Origin: Bacteroidota bacterium | Lineage (GTDB): Bacteria > Bacteroidota > Ignavibacteria > Kapaibacteriales > UBA2268 | Direction of reading: 5' to 3' | Assembly: GCA_024280675.1 (NCBI GenBank) | Contig: JAJRPT010000119.1 | Coordinates: forward strand, 1-9,646 | DNA: 9,646 nucleotides | Shown here: positions 1 through 7,314 of the stretch, in pieces | How the letters are laid out: every line of letters begins with the position of its first letter | How positions within the stretch are numbered: position 1 is the first letter of the stretch | Position numbers and translations under genes: made by a program | The notes under the pieces: generated by a model | The model's database searches: none | Told to the model about the DNA's origin: nothing | Seen by the model: only the letters and a program-made list of their open reading frames with translations

Positions 1-1
1 G

Positions 2-688
2 ATGAGTCGTGATGATTTGCTAATCAAGAATAATGCAATCGTGTCCGGATGTGCCGAAGGGGCGGTGAAGTATTCTCCAAATGCTTATTTTATTGTTGTC
101 TCAAATCCTTTGGACGTAATGACTTATGTTGCACTCAAGACGACTGGTCTTCCACGCCACAAGGTACTCGGGCAAGCTGGAATATTGGACACCGCACGTT
201 ATGCCGCATTTATTTCAATGGAGACTGGGTTTTCGATGCGTGATATTCAATCGCAACTCCTAGGTGGGCATGGCGACACGATGGTGCCACTGCCACGTTT
301 CACAACAATCGCTGGAATGCCAGTGACTGATTTCATCTCAAAAGAAAAGTTAGACAAGATTGTCGAACGTGCCAAAAAAGGTGGCGGAGAAATCGTCGGA
401 CTTCTTAAAACTGGATCAGCGTATTACGCACCCGGAACGGCTGCCGCACAAATGTGCGAAGCAATCGTCAAAGATCAAAAGCGTATTCTCCCTTGCACCG
501 TAATGCTCGAAGGCGAATATGGCCACACTGACGTTTGTGCCGGAGTACCAATTATGATCGGTGCTGGCGGAATGGAGAAGTTGATTGAGCTAAACCTGAA
601 CGAAGAAGAAAAAGCTCTCTTCGATGCTTCGGCAAATCATGTCAAAGGTACGATTAAAGAAGCGATGGAGCTTTTTGCGAATTTGTAA
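2..688 (+). CDS. mdh: malate dehydrogenase, 5'-truncated by window edge
   Basis: NAD-dependent malate dehydrogenase of the LDH-like group, which interconverts malate and oxaloacetate in the cytoplasmic TCA cycle. The 228 visible residues are the C-terminal three quarters; family members are about 310 residues, so roughly 80 residues holding the NAD-binding Rossmann start lie outside the window. The ATG at base 2 is therefore an internal Met of the conserved GMSRDDLL segment, not the start. Visible active-site residues in this numbering: R3 (mobile-loop substrate arginine), SNP with N35, LDTAR with D63 and R66, and GGHGD with catalytic H90. The D63 to H90 spacing of 27 equals that of E. coli Mdh. 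The SRDDLL loop and the overall sequence favour malate over lactate dehydrogenase, but the discriminating residue (R81 in E. coli Mdh) lies upstream and cannot be seen. No clear hairpin terminator follows the TAA. Confidence 0.95.
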   Translation: MSRDDLLIKNNAIVSGCAEGAVKYSPNAYFIVVSNPLDVMTYVALKTTGLPRHKVLGQAGILDTARYAAFISMETGFSMRDIQSQLLGGHGDTMVPLPRFTTIAGMPVTDFISKEKLDKIVERAKKGGGEIVGLLKTGSAYYAPGTAAAQMCEAIVKDQKRILPCTVMLEGEYGHTDVCAGVPIMIGAGGMEKLIELNLNEEEKALFDASANHVKGTIKEAMELFANL

Positions 689-738
689 TTTATTAGCCAC
701 ACAAAAAAATATGAACTAATTACCAGATGAATTACAAG

Positions 739-751
739 CACGCAATGCGTG
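739..751. repeat. 13-bp perfect palindrome in the mdh-hicB gap
   Basis: CACGCAATGCGTG reads as six bases, a central A, then the exact reverse complement of the six. It lies in the 191-bp non-coding gap between mdh and hicB (689-879). A second, shorter palindrome, GAGTGACTC, is at 783-791. Neither is followed by a T run, so neither looks like a standard terminator. They could be operator sites, for example for the hicBA locus, or remnants of a small repeat element. I see no other feature in the gap and no good Bacteroidota promoter (TTG with TAnnTTTG); the nearest match, TAATTTG around 833-839, is one base short. The palindrome is directly seen; any function is a guess. Confidence 0.35.
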
Positions 752-879
752 TGTTCGCGGGTATGACAGTTAGGTTTTTAGAGAGTGACTCCTATGTAAA
801 TTAAAAAAGGGTGTTTCCATAATATACAAAATAATTTGTAAATTGAAATTAATCTTGCCCAATTTCGTCGGAACTAAAT

Positions 880-1089
880 ATGAAAAGAGAAATTGATTAT
901 ATAATTTGGCGTGAAAATGATTTGTATGTTTCAAAGTGCTTGAATACTGAAGTCTCATCTTTTGGCAAGACAAAAAAAGAAGCTCTTGATATGCTGAAAG
1001 AGGCTATGGGACTTTATTTTGATGATGATAATCTTGAGTTTACCGAACTCGATGATATGGAAATAGGTCGGGAAACGATTTATGCCTAA
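880..1089 (+). CDS. hicB: HicB-family antitoxin (short form), intact
   Basis: A 69-residue protein of the HicB/UPF0150 antitoxin family. HicB proteins bind and neutralise the HicA mRNA interferase and often repress their own operon. The match is in the whole N-terminal core: a strand reading DYIIWRENDLYVSKCLN, then the EVSSFGKTKKEALDMLKEA segment (strand, turn, helix), then an acidic tail (YFDDDNLEFTELDDMEIG) typical of the short subfamily. There is no C-terminal ribbon-helix-helix or HTH domain, so it probably cannot bind DNA by that route. The ATG at 880 is preceded only by a weak GGA. The end overlaps the start of the hicA remnant by 8 bp (1082-1089), the usual coupled hicB-hicA arrangement of this subfamily. 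Because the partner toxin is broken, this is now an orphan antitoxin, unless it acts on a HicA encoded elsewhere. Confidence 0.85.
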   Translation: MKREIDYIIWRENDLYVSKCLNTEVSSFGKTKKEALDMLKEAMGLYFDDDNLEFTELDDMEIGRETIYA

Positions 1090-1266
1090 GATGTATTCAT
1101 CAAAACAGATTTAATCTGTGTTGCTGATATTAGGATTTGTTAAGATTTCTCAGAAAAAACAGTCATTCTGCCAGCAAATAAGAAAGTAATTCCAATCGGG
1201 ACATTCAAAGCAATATTGAAGCAAGCTAAAATCACTCAAAGTGAGTTTGATGATTTGGTAAAATAA
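1082..1266 (+). pseudogene. hicA: hicA toxin remnant (stop codon plus internal deletion/frameshift)
   Basis: Starting at the ATG overlapping the end of hicB, the reading is MPKMYSSKQI, then a TAA stop at 1112-1114, then SVLLILGFVKISQK in the same frame to about 1156. From 1156 the homology continues in another frame (first base one before the previous frame's next codon): KTVILPANKKVIPIGTF, then a run resembling the HicA C-terminal helix (KAILKQAKITQSEF), stopping at TAA 1264-1266. Together these give both halves of a HicA-type mRNA interferase (a small double-stranded-RNA-binding fold of about 75 residues). The middle is missing: about ten codons that in the family carry the GSH motif with the conserved catalytic histidine. 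The premature stop sits exactly where a family residue (Ile in relatives) is expected, so it is a point lesion independent of the deletion. The product cannot be an active toxin. The assignment rests on remembered family sequences, not on an alignment run here. Confidence 0.8.
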
Positions 1267-1320
1267 ACTAGGACATGGGTAGAATGAAATAATTTTTCTA
1301 TGTGGTCGCTCCTTTCTTTA

Positions 1321-4300
1321 TTACTTTTTCAAGATTTTAAATGTAATTTCTTTATCCTCCGACAATCTTACTTTGACAATGTAATAAGCCGCCGGGCCTT
1401 TAATCTTTAAATTTATAAGGCTAGTTTTCTCAAATTCATCGACACTAATTAATTGCCCAGTTGCATTGAATACCTCACAAAGAACATTTGAGTAGTTGGC
1501 TCTTAAATTAATTGAAATCATTCCTGTAGTCGGGTTTGGAAAAATTATCAGATCCTCTCCAAAATCATTTTCAATAATTCCAACTCCACTTACTGAATAA
1601 CATGCCGAAGTATCAGTACAATTATTTTGAGTTACTTCAACGGCAAAAGTTCCCGTATCAACCCCGGTGAGGGTTTGACTTGTTTCACCAATAAGTAATT
1701 CCATTGTTTGGCAACTTATCCATTGATATGTAGCATCTTCGGCATTTGATATTAAAACAAGAGCGTTCACTGTTACCGAAGTATCAAGCTCTATAATTTC
1801 GAGACTTGTTGTAAAAATACTATCAATCAAAGAACTGATTTGAACGGTGTCCCTATAAATGCCAGCTGTGCTTTGCCATTCACCTCCAAGAAATATGCTC
1901 TCATTTGCACAAATACTTGTATCAATATTTTTCATATAAATCCATTTATGAATATTACTATTATTGCTAGACTGGATAAAGAATTGACTTGTGTTTGTTA
2001 ATTGGCAATCATTTATATAGTTATATGAATCATTGTCAAAATTATTTGCATTACAGAGTTCTGTCCAAATATCCTGATGACCATTTTCTGGTCTTTCAAA
2101 TAACAAGGCATCTTCGGGGTTTCCAATAGCTTTTCCAAATCCTGAAGTAAATTTGATGTTCTTCCAGACATCAAAGTTGGGGGTTCCATAGTTATTTACT
2201 ATCCAATAATTTTCAAATGAATGATTAGAATTTGGCAAACTGTTCGGGAAAGTATTCAGTCTAGAAACGACTACTTCTCCATTTGGGTTTTTACTTCCGA
2301 AAAGCATTTCTAATCCTACTTTGTCAAAATTGTATGTTCCACTTTCATCTACTCTCATTCTTTGGCTTGACCCTGGGCCAACAGGGGCCGATGATGTTTC
2401 TAATATGGCATTTGCTTTGATGTAGCCGTGATTACTCTTTGCATTATCAAATATTTTTTGACCAGCACGATTATTAAATTGATAGTAAGCTAGCAAAGCA
2501 GGTTCAGTTTCAATAATATCTTTTTTTGTTATGTGTCTTAAATCTCTAATCTCACTTTGAGACAAGGCTCTATTCCAAATTGTCACTTCATCTATATTTC
2601 CTTTAAAATATTTAGAATAATGTCCTTTACCTATGTATAAATCATCGAAGCTGACAGGATTTAAATTAACATGAGACACCCACTTTTGTTCATTCAAATA
2701 TAGTGTGACCGAATCGGGCGTGACCACCATAGCAACATAAGACCATTGGTCAAGAGGGACGGTCATGCCGCTGTTATTACCCCAACCAGATCCACCTGGC
2801 CAGCGGTAATACAATTTATTGCCATAATAATCAAACACTAGACCCATTGGCGTGTCGCAATGTGCACACCATTCCCCATTTGAAATAATTCCTGCAAATC
2901 CCTTCTGCTTCCCATCGGGTTTTATCCAAGCAGTAGAAGTAAAATGGCTTATATCAGATAAATTAATTTCTGGGACTATAAAATAATCTCCATCTTCACT
3001 TACTGCTAATGAATTTCCAGCCGTGGAGTCAGTCGCACACGAGTTTAAAACTGTTATCATATCTGAGATTACTTTTGTATCAGAATTACCTTGAGCATCA
3101 GTTACGGTGAGACTCACGTCGAAATCACCTTCGGAGCCAAAGACAACTTTTGGGTTTCTTGCCGAGTCTGAACTAATAAATAAAGGCTCTGGCGTAATAG
3201 ACCATTTCCATGATGCACCCCGATGCCTTAGCATTGAATAACAATCAAATTGAATTGAGTCTTTAGAACAATATACTGCGCCCGTATAGGTGATGGGCTG
3301 GGCTATGGGTTTGGACAGGCTATCCTTCATTTTTCTTGCCCAAACGCCTCTTCCTGTTGTTCCAAGTCGTAATTCCCCATCTCTATAGAAAGGATTAATC
3401 TGTAAAGATTTCACTACTAAGGGGAGACCAAGTGAGTAATCTAGCCAATCACCTACATTTGTATCCCAGTAGAAAACACCATTATTTGAAACAAGATAAA
3501 CTAATTCGTTCGCCCCACCTTGGAGCATTATGTCTGTTAAATTCTCGTCATCTAAGACATTCGTTGTTCTATTTATCCAAGTTTTACCACCATCTGTTGT
3601 AGAGCTAACTTTATCGCCATTATCTCCTCTGGGCGTGCATACCCAAACATTATTTTCATCTTCGGGGTTAATTGAAATTCTGAATCTTCTGTTGTTTCCG
3701 CTGGGGGTATTTTCGGTTTTATTCCAAGTTTTACCACCATCTGTTGATTTCCATATTTCACAAGGATTCCAATATCCACCCAATTTATTGTAAACACAAT
3801 ACATCACATCAGGATTAGATCGAGAGATTTCCAATTCGTATATCAAGCCATTTTCATCTTGGAAGGTAGAAATAATATCGAAATTAACGCCTCCATCAAT
3901 TGATTTGTAAATTCTATTTCCAAGACCTACATAAATATGGTCTGCATATCTGGGGTCAAAGTAAATACCACTTCGTTCTGCAACGGAATAAGATTCATTC
4001 GCCCTGATAGGAAGTGATGAATGATTAATTAACTCATCCCCAAAGGTTTTTGGAATTGTCACAACTCTTGAATTAGAACTATTGTAATGGGTTCTAAACA
4101 ACAATTTCCTGCTTTCTATTGGGTGAACATAGCCAGAGGCTTCTTCGACTCCGCCAATATTATAGGCTTTTCCGTCTCCGTAGTTTTCATACCAGCCACT
4201 AGTACCGTCATGGTATTTCCCGCCGGTGAAGGTGTCTTCGTTCCACCCTGTGTTAAAGCCCCAGAAATGTGCGGCTTGAATGCCTTTGTTCAAAGCTACA

Positions 4301-5790
4301 TGGGAAGACAGCTCATCGTTTGAATAATTAACCCCACCGTCGGAAGCTATCCAAATATCATTGCCAGAAACTTCAATATCTTGCACATCTGCGTGAATAT
4401 AAGATAGCCGTTCAGAATTTGCAGCACCTATTGATTTAAATGTTTTTCCTCCATCAGTGGATTCTGAGAGTCTAATTGTTGCTAACCAAATTTTATTTGA
4501 ATCGGTTGGGCTTGCTTCCAAATCAAAATTAAAGAAACCTTGATGATAGCCACCATCGTAGGCTGAAACATTCCAGTTTGCCGTGCCGTTTATTTCACCA
4601 TATGGACCTCCGTCTTGGTCGCTGGGATTAATCCAGTCCTCGCCATTATTAGAACTCTTATACACGCCAATCCAACCACTATCACCGGCTTTTGAACTTC
4701 CTATCAGGCAAACATAAACAAGATCGGGAGACGAAAGAGTAAGGGCTATTTTCCCTCCTAAGTTTGAAGCATTCTGCATATCGGAGGGTGTGTAATATCC
4801 ATTGTCTTTCAAAGCCCAGGTATTTCCACCATCATCACTTCTGAAAAATTCACATCTCTTTTTGGCTAGGTTCGATTTTAATAAGTACACGACGGAAGCC
4901 TCAGTAGGATGGAAATCTATATCCCAACAACTTTCAGAAAAAACTTTAAGCCATGAGTCGCCTGAATCAAAAGATTTGAATAAACCAGAACTAGAAGTAT
5001 GAAATATTATTTTAGGGTTTGAAGGCGAGTATTTAAATTCGTTTCCGGCCCCATCGGTGAAAAACTTTTCTGCCCAAGTCACACCTCCATCAATAGATTT
5101 ATATATCCTTCTGTTTGAAGAGAGTAGGAAAATATCAGGATTAGTTGGATGGATTTTCACCGCTGAATTTCCACCCGAAAATACTTCGCCTTTGGATATG
5201 AGCGACCAGTTAGCAGCCTTGTCTGTGCTTTTATAAATGCCTCCTGCCTCTGTCCCACATATTAAAATATTCGGGTTTGATTTTGATTGATCAATCGAAT
5301 ATATGTTTTTATGCCAAGAAATTGCTTCGTGGGTCGAAGCAGAAAATGTTTCAAATGGCCCCAGAGCGACCCATTCTTCTTCAGAACTATTCATATCTAA
5401 AGAATTTTCTTTGCTCTTCTTTGAATTATGAAGATTATTTCTTTGGAGGTATTTATCCTTTAGCATTTGATTATTATTGTCTTCTTCTGTTCTATTTACT
5501 TGTCCAATGAAACCATTTTTATCCAAGAGAGGTTCCACAAGCATGACCCAATACTTGTAATTTTGAGTATGAATGGTTTTTACAAATTCATGTTCCTGAT
5601 AATATGATCTATATAAATCTATTACTTGTGGAACATTTGGCTTGTTAGAATACATGAGTTTAACCCAATCTGGTTCACTAGAATTAACTATAGGCATAGC
5701 CTTAAAATAATCTGTACGGTTCTGACTATAAGAGTCAAGTGTAAAGAATATTGATAATAATATTAGAAATACATGTTTTGAGTACGTCAT
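1321..5790 (-). CDS. secreted Asp-box / PKD / LamG multidomain protein with T9SS type A sorting domain
   Basis: A 1489-residue protein predicted to be exported by Sec and then across the outer membrane by the type IX system. Residues 1-22 are a signal peptide (hydrophobic VFLILLSIFFTL, probable cut after YS or SQ). Residues 30-100 form a region with DWVKLMY and KTIHTQ that often precedes such propellers in Bacteroidota. Residues 140-820 form a beta-propeller with eight Asp-box motifs (S/T-x-D-x-G-x-T/S-W/F) at about 232, 273, 318, 379, 444, 630, 682 and 731, plus a degenerate one at 188; this is the sortilin/GH74-like fold. A PKD domain follows (about 830-918, ending DFDVSLTVTD), then a LamG/concanavalin-like domain (about 921-1105), an Ig-like repeat (about 1290-1402) and the sorting domain (1406-1489, FPNPTTG at 1417 and terminal FKILKK). 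Such modules bind glycans or proteins, but no catalytic residues could be assigned, so enzyme activity is unproven. It lies 58 bp downstream of the TraB-family gene and is convergent with hicBA. Confidence 0.9.
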   Translation of the reverse strand: MTYSKHVFLILLSIFFTLDSYSQNRTDYFKAMPIVNSSEPDWVKLMYSNKPNVPQVIDLYRSYYQEHEFVKTIHTQNYKYWVMLVEPLLDKNGFIGQVNRTEEDNNNQMLKDKYLQRNNLHNSKKSKENSLDMNSSEEEWVALGPFETFSASTHEAISWHKNIYSIDQSKSNPNILICGTEAGGIYKSTDKAANWSLISKGEVFSGGNSAVKIHPTNPDIFLLSSNRRIYKSIDGGVTWAEKFFTDGAGNEFKYSPSNPKIIFHTSSSGLFKSFDSGDSWLKVFSESCWDIDFHPTEASVVYLLKSNLAKKRCEFFRSDDGGNTWALKDNGYYTPSDMQNASNLGGKIALTLSSPDLVYVCLIGSSKAGDSGWIGVYKSSNNGEDWINPSDQDGGPYGEINGTANWNVSAYDGGYHQGFFNFDLEASPTDSNKIWLATIRLSESTDGGKTFKSIGAANSERLSYIHADVQDIEVSGNDIWIASDGGVNYSNDELSSHVALNKGIQAAHFWGFNTGWNEDTFTGGKYHDGTSGWYENYGDGKAYNIGGVEEASGYVHPIESRKLLFRTHYNSSNSRVVTIPKTFGDELINHSSLPIRANESYSVAERSGIYFDPRYADHIYVGLGNRIYKSIDGGVNFDIISTFQDENGLIYELEISRSNPDVMYCVYNKLGGYWNPCEIWKSTDGGKTWNKTENTPSGNNRRFRISINPEDENNVWVCTPRGDNGDKVSSTTDGGKTWINRTTNVLDDENLTDIMLQGGANELVYLVSNNGVFYWDTNVGDWLDYSLGLPLVVKSLQINPFYRDGELRLGTTGRGVWARKMKDSLSKPIAQPITYTGAVYCSKDSIQFDCYSMLRHRGASWKWSITPEPLFISSDSARNPKVVFGSEGDFDVSLTVTDAQGNSDTKVISDMITVLNSCATDSTAGNSLAVSEDGDYFIVPEINLSDISHFTSTAWIKPDGKQKGFAGIISNGEWCAHCDTPMGLVFDYYGNKLYYRWPGGSGWGNNSGMTVPLDQWSYVAMVVTPDSVTLYLNEQKWVSHVNLNPVSFDDLYIGKGHYSKYFKGNIDEVTIWNRALSQSEIRDLRHITKKDIIETEPALLAYYQFNNRAGQKIFDNAKSNHGYIKANAILETSSAPVGPGSSQRMRVDESGTYNFDKVGLEMLFGSKNPNGEVVVSRLNTFPNSLPNSNHSFENYWIVNNYGTPNFDVWKNIKFTSGFGKAIGNPEDALLFERPENGHQDIWTELCNANNFDNDSYNYINDCQLTNTSQFFIQSSNNSNIHKWIYMKNIDTSICANESIFLGGEWQSTAGIYRDTVQISSLIDSIFTTSLEIIELDTSVTVNALVLISNAEDATYQWISCQTMELLIGETSQTLTGVDTGTFAVEVTQNNCTDTSACYSVSGVGIIENDFGEDLIIFPNPTTGMISINLRANYSNVLCEVFNATGQLISVDEFEKTSLINLKIKGPAAYYIVKVRLSEDKEITFKILKK
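3576..3746 (-). repeat. pair of identical 24-bp direct repeats encoding Asp-boxes
   Basis: The same 24 bases occur at 3576-3599 and 3723-3746, 147 bp apart (exactly 49 codons, in frame). On the minus strand each codes for the Asp-box TDGGKTW (residues 682-689 and 731-738). Identity at synonymous positions, with diverged sequence on either side, suggests recent duplication of a blade or gene conversion between blades. The other Asp-boxes of the protein are similar but not identical in DNA. Confidence 0.7.
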
Positions 5791-5848
5791 TTAATTACCC
5801 TAGGATTTTATAAAGTGTTATTACTTAGAAAGTATTGATTATTATGGC

Positions 5849-6727
5849 TTATTTTTTAATGAGCTGATACTTTTGCTTGTTTGCCAGCAGTTGCAATATC
5901 CCTGCCTTGCCGAGCAGATGCCCAGTTCCGACGATGACAAAATAAGTTTTATCGCTTGTGAGGTACTCCTCAATTTTCTGAGCCATTGCCACATTTCGGT
6001 CGTCAAGCATTATTTTCAGAATCTTTTTATTTTCTTCTTGCTTCTCGTTTTTCTCATTCCAAATAAACTTTGAGAAAGTTAAAGTATCGCCCGTCTTCCA
6101 GGCCTGAATTAATGAGGAGACCATTTTAATATCTGAGTCAAGCGATTGAAGTGAATATTCAATGTATTGCTCGGAAAACAAGTCTAGGTGGGCAAACATA
6201 TCCATTTGTAATTCGAAGCTTTCTAGTTCTAAAACCTCTTGGCCATCTTTGATGGTTTCCATTAAATAATGAAAGTCAATGCCTAGGTCTGGTCTGAATC
6301 CTTCTGCATTTAATTTCAATTGACTAAGGGTCAAAAGAGCCGCCCAAGGTTTAAACTTTTCCCAAACGCTCTTTTTTAGGCCAAACTTTAAGAATTCATT
6401 ATCCAGTTTGGCAATCGTCTCGAAAGAGAGAAGTTCATCTATGTTCCTCCCTCCTCCTATCATCATTTTCTTTTTCATTTCGGCTGGATCAATCTTTGAA
6501 ATGTCAAGCTCTAGGGCAAGGTAATCCGAATCAGAAAATGCGGTACTGACTTGTTTTGGCATTGGGTAAAGGTCTTCGCTTGCCATGTGTATTGAGCCAA
6601 GTAAATATACCTTGGACTTTGGGTTCTCTTTTGAATTTATTTCCCAGAGTATTCCGCCACCAGGGCAATGGCTTGTGCTGAGAATGAATAAAGAGAAAAG
6701 TAAAATGATTTTTGATGTAGTAGCCAT
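5849..6727 (-). CDS. TraB/GumN family exported protein
   Basis: A 292-residue protein of the TraB/PrgY/GumN (Tiki-like) superfamily, whose members are suspected metal-dependent peptidases; the bacterial role is poorly known. In this numbering the family hallmarks are GSIH at 44-47 (first GxxH motif), LALELD around 71-75 with conserved Glu73, DRN near 243-245, and GTGH at 267-270 (second GxxH) followed by LLGKAGILQLL, all in the expected order. The length fits the family. The N-terminus from Met at 6727 (MATTSKIILLFSLFILSTSHC) is a clean signal peptide. Cys21 could suggest a lipoprotein, but His at the preceding position is a poor lipobox. The frame extends to ATGs at 6745 and 6778; these put extra charged residues (IRRMPYIYS) ahead of the hydrophobic core, and the AGGAGA just before the 6745 ATG is too close to serve it. 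I therefore prefer 6727, with moderate certainty. The gene is divergent from the S24 gene and upstream of the T9SS protein gene. Confidence 0.85.
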   Translation of the reverse strand: MATTSKIILLFSLFILSTSHCPGGGILWEINSKENPKSKVYLLGSIHMASEDLYPMPKQVSTAFSDSDYLALELDISKIDPAEMKKKMMIGGGRNIDELLSFETIAKLDNEFLKFGLKKSVWEKFKPWAALLTLSQLKLNAEGFRPDLGIDFHYLMETIKDGQEVLELESFELQMDMFAHLDLFSEQYIEYSLQSLDSDIKMVSSLIQAWKTGDTLTFSKFIWNEKNEKQEENKKILKIMLDDRNVAMAQKIEEYLTSDKTYFVIVGTGHLLGKAGILQLLANKQKYQLIKK

Positions 6728-6831
6728 ACTGTAAATATAAGGCATTCTCCTGATAAAAACAATTAAAATAAATGGCATACACTTTGCTGAACTATTAAAA
6801 TTAAGAATATACTAACTAAGCTGGAACAAAT

Positions 6832-7212
6832 TTGGAATCTCAAACGACAAGACAAAATAATTTCTACCCAATGGCAAAGCGTGTAAAAAAAACAGTAAAC
6901 CATTTCATAGAATCAGATAATTCGGACTCTTTTCTGATTAGGGTAAATGGATATTCTATGGGAAATGCCAATATCACTCACGGTGACTTGCTTCTTTGCA
7001 CCCGGTATGAAAAAGGAAGAAGTCCTAGCCCAGAAGATGGGCAGATTGTTGTTTGCTTGCTCAACGCTTGCCCGCTTGTCAAAAGACTAAGAACCATGTC
7101 CTCGGGTTGGGAACTTCACTCAGAAAATGATTTTTACTCTCCTCTTCTTTTAGCATCTCAAGACAAAATTGAGATAATAGGTCTTGTGCGTTATGTTATC
7201 AAGCCGGCATGA
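6832..7212 (+). CDS. S24 (LexA/UmuD-like) serine peptidase domain protein, stand-alone
   Basis: A 126-residue protein consisting of little more than a peptidase S24 fold, the domain by which LexA, UmuD and phage repressors cleave themselves. Visible signature: FLIRVNGYSM (nucleophile Ser42), then a run ending HGDLLLC, then DGQIVV at 69-74, then LVKRL with the general-base Lys84, and a C-terminal IGLVRYVIK like the end of UmuD. The dyad is intact; the Ser-Lys spacing is 42 against 37 in E. coli UmuD because of a longer loop (EKGRSPSPED). There is no N-terminal HTH, and no Ala-Gly or Cys-Gly cleavage dipeptide in the first 41 residues. The start is a TTG at 6832 preceded by GGAA; an in-frame stop lies at 6817-6819 and the first ATG is at 6871, which would leave 113 residues. 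No umuC follows. It resembles a ready-processed UmuD' in size. UmuD homolog and orphan repressor-type regulator are the two main alternatives. Confidence 0.75.
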   Translation: MESQTTRQNNFYPMAKRVKKTVNHFIESDNSDSFLIRVNGYSMGNANITHGDLLLCTRYEKGRSPSPEDGQIVVCLLNACPLVKRLRTMSSGWELHSENDFYSPLLLASQDKIEIIGLVRYVIKPA

Positions 7213-7314
7213 AAAATATAATTTGATATGTGTGCAGTGTTTGCCAGTATTTATTTAAAATAATAAGAAGTGCTTGAAACATTTTTGTGTTAAAACAGTT
7301 ATATTGCACTGGAA

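Noticed and set aside
770..973. 67-residue minus-strand open frame overlapping hicB
   Set aside because: It is antisense to the well-supported hicB and has no recognisable domain or signal; low-complexity composition from AT-rich DNA.
3530..3793. Plus-strand open frame inside the large T9SS gene, with repeated PSVV-like strings
   Set aside because: It is the antisense reading of the Asp-box repeats; the repetition comes from the propeller coding on the other strand.
6739..6751. AGGAGA on the minus strand just before the ATG at 6745 as a ribosome binding site
   Set aside because: It abuts the ATG with no spacer and lies 18 bases from the 6727 ATG, so it fits neither start well; this phylum rarely relies on such sites.
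7280..7306. Promoter-like CATTTTTG (7280-7287) and TATATTG (7300-7306) before the DUF58 gene
   Set aside because: Each misses the Bacteroidota TAnnTTTG consensus by a base, no TTG lies at the right distance, and the second is only 8 bp from the ATG.
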